Of a stretch of 20,064 nt of DNA, positions 1 to 6,541 are shown one piece after another. The stretch is from NCBI GenBank assembly GCA_964612085.1, contig CAZTCJ010000071.1, positions 1 through 20,064 on the forward strand, read 5' to 3'. The translations under genes and the position numbers were made by a program. The notes beneath the pieces were generated by a model. That model saw nothing but the letters and a program-made list of their open reading frames with translations. It ran no database searches and was not told where the DNA came from. Every line of letters starts with the position of its first letter. Position 1 is the first letter of the stretch. The stretch is from CAZTCJ01 sp964612085 (GTDB taxonomy: Bacteria > Pseudomonadota > Alphaproteobacteria > JAJFIK01).

Positions 1-2390
1 AGAAAAAGGCGCTGAAAGACAAGCCGGTCCAGCGGGTGGTGTTCAACGCCATCACCAAGAAGGCCGTGCTCGACGCCATGGCCAATCCCCGCGAACTCGA
101 TATGGAGCTGGTGGAAGCCTATCTGGCGCGCCGGGCGCTCGATTATCTCGTGGGCTTCACGCTGTCGCCGGTGCTGTGGCGCAAGCTGCCGGGCTCGCGC
201 TCGGCCGGCCGGGTCCAATCGGTGGCGCTGCGTCTGATCTGCGAGCGCGAAATCGAGATCGAGGCGTTCAAGCCCCAGGAATACTGGACCATCGAAGCGG
301 CCATGAAGACCGCCAAGGGCGAGGACTTCACCGCCCGGCTGTTCAGTCTCGATGGGGACAAGCTCGACAAATTCACGCTGGGTACGGAAGACGACGCCAC
401 CCGCGCCGTGACGCTGGTGCGCCAGGGCGGCTTCAAGGTCGCCAGCGTCGAAGCCAAACCGGCCCGGCGCAATCCGCCGCCGCCCTTCACCACCTCGACG
501 CTGCAGCAGGAAGCCTCCCGCAAGCTCGGCTTTTCCGCCCAGCGCACCATGCAGGCCGCCCAGCGTCTTTATGAAGGCACGGAAATCGACGGCGAGACCG
601 TGGGCCTGATCACCTATATGCGGACCGACGGCGTGCAGGTGACGCCCGAAGCGCTGACCCAAACCCGCGACGTGATCGGCGCGCAATTCGGCAAGAGCTA
701 CCTTCCGGAAAAGGCGCGGGAATACAAAACCAAGGCCCGCAACGCTCAGGAAGCGCATGAAGCGATCCGGCCCACGAGCCTGGATCGCCTGCCCGACCAT
801 GTGACGGGCGTGCTCGATACGGACCAGCAGCGGCTTTACGAGCTGATCTGGAAACGGACCATCGCCAGCCAGATGGAAAGCGCGCGCATCGAGCGCACCA
901 CCGTCGATCTTCTGGGGGCGGACGGCAAGGCGGGTCTGCGCGCCACCGGCCAGGTCATTCAGTTCGACGGCTTTCTGAAACTCTATCAGGAAGGCCGCGA
1001 CGACGACGCGGACGAGGACTCCAAGCGCCTGCCCGCCATGGCGCAAGGCGAGCAAGCCCAGCTTATCGAGGCCACGCCCAACCAGCATTTCACCGAGCCG
1101 CCGCCGCGCTTCACCGAGGCCACGCTCGTCAAGAAGCTGGAAGAGTTGGGCATCGGCCGGCCCTCCACCTATGCCTCTATCCTGGAAGTGCTCCGGGCCC
1201 GGAGCTACGTCACCATGGACCGCAACCGGTTCGTGCCGGAGGATAAGGGCCGTCTGGTCACCGCGTTCCTGGAGAGTTTCTTCCGGCGCTATGTGGAATA
1301 CGACTTTACCGCCGATCTGGAACAAAAGCTCGATCTGGTCTCCTCCGGCGATCTGGGCTGGAAGGCGCTTTTACGCGAGTTCTGGCAGGAGTTCATCGCC
1401 AAGGTCGAGGAAATCAGCGATCTGCGCGTCACCCATGTGCTCGATGCGCTCAATGAAATTCTGGGCCCGCACATTTTCCCGCAAAAGGAAGACGGAAGCC
1501 CTGCGCGCGCCTGTCCGGCCTGCGACACTGGCGAACTGAGCCTCAAGCTCGGCCGCTATGGCGCCTTTATCGGCTGCTCCAATTATCCGGAATGCAACTA
1601 TACGCGGCCGCTCTCGGTGCCGGACGATGAATCCGAAGCAGCCATCGCCAATGAGCCGAAGGAACTCGGTGCCGATCCTGAAACGGGCGAGATGATCACT
1701 TACCGGACGGGCCGCTTCGGACCGTATGTGCAGCTCGGCGAGGCCCAGGACGGCGAGAAACCGAAGCGCGCAAGCGTTCCGAAGGAAATGCAGGAAGAAC
1801 TCGATCTGGACCTGGCGATCAAGCTTCTGAACCTTCCCCGCGAAGTGGGCGCGCATCCGGAAGACGGCGAAATGATCCGGGCCGGCATCGGCCGCTACGG
1901 GCCTTACGTTCAGCATGCGGGCAAATACGCCAATCTGGATTCCGTCCACGAAGTGTTCACCGTCGGCCTCAACCGGGCGGTCTCGGTCATCGCCGACAAG
2001 AAGTCCCGGGGCCGCCGTCAGACGGCAAAGCCGCTGAAAGTGCTGGGCGATCACCCGGAAGACGGGAGCCCTGTGCAGGTGATGGACGGGCGCTACGGGC
2101 CTTACGTCAACCACAACAAGATCAACGCCACCCTGCCGCGCGGCCTCGACCCGCAAGAGGTCACCATGGAACGCGCGCTCGAACTGATCGCGGAAAAAGC
2201 GGCCAAGGGCGGCAAGAAACCGGCGAAAAAGAAGGCCGCGGCCAAGAAAAAGACCACGGCGAAGAAGAAAACGGCGGCTAAGAAAAAGACGGCGGCGAAA
2301 AAAACGACCGCTAAGAAGAAAACCGCAGCCAAGAAATCGGCGTCCAAAAAAGCGAAGGACACCGACGCAACTGCGGATGCAACGGAGTAA
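1..2390 (+). CDS. topA: DNA topoisomerase I, 5'-truncated by window edge
   Basis: Type IA topoisomerase that relaxes negatively supercoiled DNA through a transient 5'-phosphotyrosine link. The reading frame is open from base 3, so the gene starts outside the window. The GTG at 36 is an internal Val in a conserved block (QRVVFNAITKKAV). By comparison with the E. coli enzyme about 115 residues, including most of the Toprim domain, are missing. The catalytic tyrosine lies in GLITYMRTDG, codon 615-617. One four-cysteine zinc finger is visible (Cys codons at 1512, 1521, 1575, 1593), followed by three degenerate C-terminal repeats, each with a G-R-[FY]-G-P-Y-V core. The protein ends in a long Lys/Ala tail (about 2200-2355) with a short acidic end; basic tails like this are common in alphaproteobacterial TopA and probably bind DNA. 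rnr follows after six bases, so the two genes are probably co-transcribed. Confidence 0.97.
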   Translation, partial: KKALKDKPVQRVVFNAITKKAVLDAMANPRELDMELVEAYLARRALDYLVGFTLSPVLWRKLPGSRSAGRVQSVALRLICEREIEIEAFKPQEYWTIEAAMKTAKGEDFTARLFSLDGDKLDKFTLGTEDDATRAVTLVRQGGFKVASVEAKPARRNPPPPFTTSTLQQEASRKLGFSAQRTMQAAQRLYEGTEIDGETVGLITYMRTDGVQVTPEALTQTRDVIGAQFGKSYLPEKAREYKTKARNAQEAHEAIRPTSLDRLPDHVTGVLDTDQQRLYELIWKRTIASQMESARIERTTVDLLGADGKAGLRATGQVIQFDGFLKLYQEGRDDDADEDSKRLPAMAQGEQAQLIEATPNQHFTEPPPRFTEATLVKKLEELGIGRPSTYASILEVLRARSYVTMDRNRFVPEDKGRLVTAFLESFFRRYVEYDFTADLEQKLDLVSSGDLGWKALLREFWQEFIAKVEEISDLRVTHVLDALNEILGPHIFPQKEDGSPARACPACDTGELSLKLGRYGAFIGCSNYPECNYTRPLSVPDDESEAAIANEPKELGADPETGEMITYRTGRFGPYVQLGEAQDGEKPKRASVPKEMQEELDLDLAIKLLNLPREVGAHPEDGEMIRAGIGRYGPYVQHAGKYANLDSVHEVFTVGLNRAVSVIADKKSRGRRQTAKPLKVLGDHPEDGSPVQVMDGRYGPYVNHNKINATLPRGLDPQEVTMERALELIAEKAAKGGKKPAKKKAAAKKKTTAKKKTAAKKKTAAKKTTAKKKTAAKKSASKKAKDTDATADATE

Positions 2391-2396
2391 GATCGT

Positions 2397-4691
2397 TTGG
2401 CCGTCAAGAAACGCGCCGCCAAGTCCCCTCTGCCTACTAAAAAAGCCATTCTCGACTTCCTTCAGTCAGCGGACGAGAAGGTCGGCAAGCGCGAGATCGC
2501 GCGCGCCTTCTCCGTCACCGGCGACGACCGGATCGCCCTCAAACAGCTTTTGAGGGAAATGGAGGAAGACGGGCTTCTGGACCGCGCCCCTCGCAAGGGT
2601 TTGGCCAAAGCCGGAGCGCTGCCCCCCGTCACCGTCATCGAGATCATCGATCGGGATACGGATGGAGAGCTGATCGGCCGCCCCACCGAATGGAAACACA
2701 AGGAGCCGCCGCCCAAGATCCTGCTCGCGCCCAATGAAGGGCGCGGCGGCCGCAAGGCGAAGGCCCCTGCCGTCGGTCTGGGCGACCGGGTGCTGGCCCG
2801 CCTCGCCCGCGTGGATGATGCGCTTTATGAGGCCCGCGTCATCAAGAAGCTGGGCCAGTCGGCCCATAAGATCCTCGGCATTTACGAGCGTGAGGGACGC
2901 GGCAAAAAGGCCGACGGCAAGGTCACGCCCGTGGACCGCAAGAGCCGTTATGATATCGCCGTCGCGGCGTCTGACAATGGCGGGGCAGAGCCCGGCGAAC
3001 TGGTCCGCGTGGAGATGCTCCCCACCCGGACCTACGGTCCAAAACGGGGCCGCGTGGTGGAACGCCTGTGCGACCGCAACGACAAGGGCGCCATCAGCCT
3101 GATCGCCGTCCACAGTTACGGCATCCCTACGGAGTTTCCCGAAGAGGTGGCAAAAGAGACCGCCGCCATCAAGCCCGTCGGCGTGAAGGGCCGGACGGAT
3201 CTGCGGAGCCTGCCTCTCGTCACCATCGACCCGGAAGATGCCCGCGACCATGACGACGCGGTTCATGCGCAAGCGGACGATGATCCGAAAAATCCCGGCG
3301 GCTGGATCGTCACCGTCGCCATCGCCGATGTGGCGGCTTATGTACGCCCGGGCACAGCCCTCGACCGGGAAGCCCGCAAGCGCGGCAATTCGGTCTATCT
3401 GCCGGACCGGGTGATCCCCATGCTGCCGGAAAAACTGTCGAACGATCTGTGTTCGCTCCATGACGGCGTCGACCGGCCGTGCCTTGCCGTGCAGATGGTC
3501 TTCAACGCCAACGGCACCAAGAAACGCCATGATTTCGTCCGTGGCATCATGCGCTCGGCCGCCAGCCTCCATTACATGGAAGTGCAGGACGCCATCGAAG
3601 GAAAGCTCACCAAACGGACGAAACCCTATCTGGCCTCCGTGATCGAACCCCTTTACGGCGCCTACCGGGCCGTGGCCCAGGCCCGCGACAAACGCCAGCC
3701 TCTCGATCTCGATTTGCCGGAACGGCGTGTGGAGATCGATGACAAGGGCCGCATCAAGGGCATTACCGTGCGCGAACGGCGCGACGCCCACCGGCTGATC
3801 GAGGAGTTCATGATCCTCGCTAATGTCTGCGCCGCCGAGACCCTGGAACGGCGCAAAGTGCCTTTGCTTTACCGGGTCCACGATACGCCGGACCGGGAGA
3901 AATTGCGCGCGTTGGCCGAATTCCTGGAGACCGTGGGCTTGAGCCTGTCCAAAGGCCAGGTCATCAAGCCCATGCATTTCAACAAGATCATCGGCGCGGC
4001 CCGCGGCAACGAAACCGAGGCGATGATCAGTGAAGTGATTTTGCGCTCCCAGTCCCAGGCCGTCTACGCACCGGAAAACTTGGGTCATTTCGGGCTGAAC
4101 CTGCGCCGCTATGCCCATTTCACCTCGCCCATCAGGCGCTATGCGGATCTTATCGTCCATCGTGGCCTGATCCGGGCCTGCGGTCTGGGGCGTGACGGTT
4201 TGCGCGAGGAGGACGGCGCGAGCCTGGAAGCGCTGGGTGAGGAAATATCCGGGCACGAACGGCGCGCCATGGCGGCTGAGCGCGACGCCACCGACCGCTT
4301 CGTCGCGGCCTATATGCAGGACAAGGTGGGCGGCGCCTTTCATGGCCATATCAGCGGCGTGACCCGCTTTGGGCTCTTCGTCAAGCTCGATGAGACGGGG
4401 GCGGACGGCCTGATCCCGATCCGATCCCTTGGAAACGAACGCTTCACCCATGACGAGGAAGGCCACGCGCTGATCGGCGATCATACCGGCGACATGTACC
4501 GGCTCGGCGATCCGGTCGAAGTGGAAGTGGTGGAAGCCGCCCCCATGACCGGGGGGCTGCGCTTTGAGCTCTTGTCCGATCCGCTGCACACGGCCTCGAA
4601 GGCCGCCAAGCGCCGCGCCGCCTCCCCGAGCGGCAGGGCCACGAAAGGCCGGCGCGACGGCAAGGGCAAACGTGGCAAAGGCCGGCGCTAA
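2397..4691 (+). CDS. rnr: Ribonuclease R (RNB-family 3'-5' exoribonuclease)
   Basis: Processive 3'-5' exoribonuclease that degrades structured RNA, mRNA fragments and defective rRNA. At 764 aa the length is normal for the family. Visible order: an N-terminal winged-helix segment (about 12-70), cold-shock-like OB region (about 75-240), RNB catalytic domain (about 268-600), S1 domain (about 643-725) and a Lys/Arg-rich tail. The RNB metal site is intact in TIDPEDARDHDDAV: D278, D284, D286 and D287 match D272, D278, D280 and D281 of E. coli RNase R. The start is TTG at 2397; a GGAG at 2384-2387, overlapping the topA stop, is nine bases upstream, which supports it and suggests translational coupling. 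The family and product are secure. Only the exact start could change, since the first ATG is much further in. Confidence 0.96.
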   Translation: MAVKKRAAKSPLPTKKAILDFLQSADEKVGKREIARAFSVTGDDRIALKQLLREMEEDGLLDRAPRKGLAKAGALPPVTVIEIIDRDTDGELIGRPTEWKHKEPPPKILLAPNEGRGGRKAKAPAVGLGDRVLARLARVDDALYEARVIKKLGQSAHKILGIYEREGRGKKADGKVTPVDRKSRYDIAVAASDNGGAEPGELVRVEMLPTRTYGPKRGRVVERLCDRNDKGAISLIAVHSYGIPTEFPEEVAKETAAIKPVGVKGRTDLRSLPLVTIDPEDARDHDDAVHAQADDDPKNPGGWIVTVAIADVAAYVRPGTALDREARKRGNSVYLPDRVIPMLPEKLSNDLCSLHDGVDRPCLAVQMVFNANGTKKRHDFVRGIMRSAASLHYMEVQDAIEGKLTKRTKPYLASVIEPLYGAYRAVAQARDKRQPLDLDLPERRVEIDDKGRIKGITVRERRDAHRLIEEFMILANVCAAETLERRKVPLLYRVHDTPDREKLRALAEFLETVGLSLSKGQVIKPMHFNKIIGAARGNETEAMISEVILRSQSQAVYAPENLGHFGLNLRRYAHFTSPIRRYADLIVHRGLIRACGLGRDGLREEDGASLEALGEEISGHERRAMAAERDATDRFVAAYMQDKVGGAFHGHISGVTRFGLFVKLDETGADGLIPIRSLGNERFTHDEEGHALIGDHTGDMYRLGDPVEVEVVEAAPMTGGLRFELLSDPLHTASKAAKRRAASPSGRATKGRRDGKGKRGKGRR

Positions 4692-4735
4692 ACGTTTTTG
4701 GAAATGCGCCGGAAGACGCATTTCAAGACGCTTGG

Positions 4736-4806
4736 CCAGCCCGCTCCCCCTCCCGACCACCCATTGAAGGTACCCTTGTGGGTGGTCGGGAGGGGGAGCG
4801 GGCTGG
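4736..4806. repeat. Perfect 28-bp intergenic inverted repeat (stem-loop)
   Basis: Left arm 4736-4763 and right arm 4779-4806 are exact reverse complements over 28 bases, with a 15-base loop (4764-4778) containing GGTACC. The arms are mostly pyrimidine (CT-rich) on the left and purine on the right. There is no T-tract after it, so it is not a classical intrinsic terminator, although so strong a hairpin could stop RNA polymerase or protect the rnr 3' end from exonucleases. CT-rich palindromes of this kind occur as dispersed intergenic repeats in several alphaproteobacterial genomes, which is my preferred reading; copy number cannot be judged from one window. Confidence 0.9.
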
Positions 4807-4855
4807 TGATGCCACTTTCCAAAAAGAACCGCTAAACGCTTTCCGAATCCGTCCC

Positions 4856-4883
4856 TTGACCCCGCCCGGGAAGGGCGTATGGT
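4856..4883 (+). promoter_or_regulatory. Predicted sigma-70-type promoter for the MFS gene
   Basis: TTGACC (4856-4861, preceded by C to give the alphaproteobacterial CTTGAC form) and TATGGT (4878-4883) are separated by 16 bases. Transcription would start near 4890, giving a leader of roughly 70 bases before the MFS start at 4963. It lies just downstream of the 28-bp palindrome, so the MFS gene is probably transcribed independently of topA-rnr. Sequence match only; no direct evidence of activity. Confidence 0.55.
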
Positions 4884-4962
4884 GCCTGCCCTCAAACAAG
4901 AACCGGGGTCGCGCCATGGGTGGTTTGTGGAAAAGTCAGCGGGGTGAAGGACGGTCCGTCCC

Positions 4963-6141
4963 ATGATGGACGATGCCGCCCGCCAGCGCAGCCTGTTTAC
5001 CATTTTGACCTGTGCCGCCATCACCGGCATCGGCTGGGGCGCCATGAGCCCGCTCGTTAGCCTTTCCATGAACGAGATGGGCGCCTCGCGCACGCTGATC
5101 GGGCTTAACACGGCCATGCCCGCCATCGCCACGCTCGTCTACATGCCGCTCGCGCCCGGCGTCATGAAGCGTTTCGGCATCCGGCCCGTCCTGATGGCCG
5201 GGCTCGCCCTGACGCTTTTCTCCATGATCGCCTTCAAGCTTTATGAAAATGTCTGGGTGTGGTTCCCGATCCGCTTTTTCGCGGGCTTCGGCTTGGCCAT
5301 CATGTTCGTGGCGACGGAAGTCTGGGTCAATATGGTGGCGGACGACCGCACGCGCGGGCGGATTTTGGGTGCCTACAGCACCTGCCTGGCGGGTGGTTTT
5401 GCCGTCGGCGTCGGAATTTTCGCCTGGCTCGGGGTCGGCGGCTGGGCACCCTTCCTGGCGCCCGCCCTGTTCCTGGGCCTGGCCATCCTGATACTGACAT
5501 TCATAAAAGCGCCTGCGCCGAAGCTTGAAGGCGAGGCCCATACCCCGCTTCTGCCTTACCTGCGGGCAGCCCCCGTGGCCATGGCGGCGGGCCTGCTGTT
5601 CGGCGCGCTGGAGATGGGCATCTTGAACCTGCTCCCCGTCTACGGCGTGCGGGTGGGCCTCACGGAGTCCGTGGCGGCGGGCATGCTGATCGCGGCGGCG
5701 GCGGGCAATATCCTGCTGCAGATGCCCATCGGCATGCTAGCCGATGTCATGGACCGCCGCCTGGTGCTGCTGCTCTGCGCCGTCGCGGGCGTCATCGGCG
5801 CGTGCCTGATCCCGTTCCTGGTGACCATTCCCTGGGCGCTTTACCTGGTGCTGTTCATCATGTGCGGCACGGTGGTCGGGCTTTACACGGTGGGTCTCGT
5901 GCTGATCGGCCAGCGCTTCACGGGCGTGGATCTGGCCGGCGCGAACGCGGCCTTTATCCTGATGTACGGCTTCGGCTCGCTGGTCGGGCCGTCCATGGCG
6001 GGTTCGGCCATGGATGTCTGGGATCCCCACGGGCTGATGGTGGTGCTGGGGGGCTTGTGCGCCATTTACGTGGTGCTGGTGGGCTATCGCACCGCCACCG
6101 CGCCCCGCGCACTCCCCGGCGCATCGCTCGACGAGCCCTGA
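4963..6141 (+). CDS. Major facilitator superfamily (MFS) transporter
   Basis: Inner-membrane secondary transporter of 392 aa with the usual arrangement of about 12 hydrophobic helices in two halves. A polar central loop lies around residues 183-200 (KAPAPKLEGEAHTPLL). The segment FPIRFFAGFGLAIMFVATEVWVN in the first half and the second-half loop GMLADVMDRRLVL (an MFS motif-A-like G-x-L-A-D-x-x-D-R-R) are typical; overall it resembles the YcaD-like group of drug/metabolite MFS proteins. The substrate cannot be inferred. The start is ATGATG at 4963/4966 with AAGGA at 4947-4951 upstream. A 16-codon ORF (ATG 4916) ends with a TGA overlapping this start. It is probably expressed from the promoter at 4856. 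An MFS gene next to rpmG is, from memory, a common alphaproteobacterial arrangement. Confidence 0.88.
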   Translation: MMDDAARQRSLFTILTCAAITGIGWGAMSPLVSLSMNEMGASRTLIGLNTAMPAIATLVYMPLAPGVMKRFGIRPVLMAGLALTLFSMIAFKLYENVWVWFPIRFFAGFGLAIMFVATEVWVNMVADDRTRGRILGAYSTCLAGGFAVGVGIFAWLGVGGWAPFLAPALFLGLAILILTFIKAPAPKLEGEAHTPLLPYLRAAPVAMAAGLLFGALEMGILNLLPVYGVRVGLTESVAAGMLIAAAAGNILLQMPIGMLADVMDRRLVLLLCAVAGVIGACLIPFLVTIPWALYLVLFIMCGTVVGLYTVGLVLIGQRFTGVDLAGANAAFILMYGFGSLVGPSMAGSAMDVWDPHGLMVVLGGLCAIYVVLVGYRTATAPRALPGASLDEP

Positions 6142-6146
6142 CCCGC

Positions 6147-6176
6147 TTGACAAAACCTTGCATTTTGGCGTTTATG
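6147..6176 (+). promoter_or_regulatory. Predicted sigma-70-type promoter for rpmG
   Basis: A perfect TTGACA (6147-6152, preceded by C) and TTTATG (6171-6176) with 18-base spacing, beginning six bases after the MFS stop codon. This would give rpmG its own transcript with a roughly 40-base leader containing a GC-rich hairpin. A strong dedicated promoter is expected for a ribosomal protein gene. Confidence 0.6.
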
Positions 6177-6186
6177 TGCCGCTTTA

Positions 6187-6205
6187 GCGCGCCTTCGAGG
6201 CGCGC
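6187..6205 (+). other. Hairpin in the rpmG 5' leader
   Basis: GCGCGCC (6187-6193) pairs perfectly with GGCGCGC (6199-6205) around a TTCGA loop, with a further T-A pair possible inside. It sits between the predicted promoter and the Shine-Dalgarno GGAGA at 6216-6220. It could stabilise the leader or control translation; no known ribosomal leader motif was recognised. Confidence 0.5.
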
Positions 6206-6225
6206 CGTTCCCGTTGGAGAGTGAG

Positions 6226-6393
6226 ATGGCGAAGCCGACCACGGTGAAGATCCGGCTGAACAGCACCGCCGGCACCGGTTATTTCTACGTGACGAAGAAG
6301 AACACCCGCACCATGACCGAGAAAATGACGGTGCGGAAATACGACCCCGTCGCGCGCAAGCATGTGGACTTCAAGGAAGGCAAGATCAAGTAA
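6226..6393 (+). CDS. rpmG: 50S ribosomal protein L33
   Basis: 55-residue ribosomal protein of the large subunit, located near the E site. The translation begins MAKPTTVKIRLNSTAGTGYF and continues YVTKKNTRTMTEKM, which is characteristic of proteobacterial bL33. It has no cysteines, so it is the zinc-free (C-minus) form. The start is ATG 6226 with GGAGA at 6216-6220, five bases upstream. It is a single-gene unit with its own promoter upstream and a strong terminator at 6420-6451 downstream. In Caulobacter and rhizobia rpmG is, as I recall, near pleD; here the peptidase and VirD4-like genes separate them. Confidence 0.96.
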   Translation: MAKPTTVKIRLNSTAGTGYFYVTKKNTRTMTEKMTVRKYDPVARKHVDFKEGKIK

Positions 6394-6419
6394 GAAACTT
6401 GATCGCCTGACCTGTTCGG

Positions 6420-6451
6420 GGGCTTCGCTTAAGCCTAAGCGAGGCCCTTTT
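6420..6451 (+). terminator. Rho-independent terminator after rpmG
   Basis: A 12-bp stem (6420-6431 with 6436-6447, including one G-T pair), a four-base AGCC loop and a following TTTT (6448-6451), starting 26 bases after the rpmG stop. This is the clearest intrinsic terminator in the window and separates rpmG from the peptidase genes. Confidence 0.9.
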
Positions 6452-6541
6452 GCGTTTGCGCAGCGCTTTTGGTTCTAGGTTGCGCGCCCCCCCGCCCTCG
6501 CGCAGAATGAGAGGAAATGCTGATCCTGACGGGGGATGAGG

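Noticed and set aside
4701..4724. Hairpin GAAATGCG/CGCATTTC just after rnr as an intrinsic terminator
   Set aside because: The 8-bp stem is perfect, but no T-tract follows it (AAGACGC follows), and the T-run lies on the wrong side.
2466..5132. 888-residue open frame on the minus strand opposite rnr
   Set aside because: It is the antisense of rnr, whose motifs are unambiguous; long antisense frames are expected at this GC content, and no domain is recognisable in it.
6487..6493. C7 tract upstream of peptidase A as a phase-variable promoter element
   Set aside because: Seven C residues in GC-rich DNA are unremarkable, and no convincing promoter surrounds the tract.
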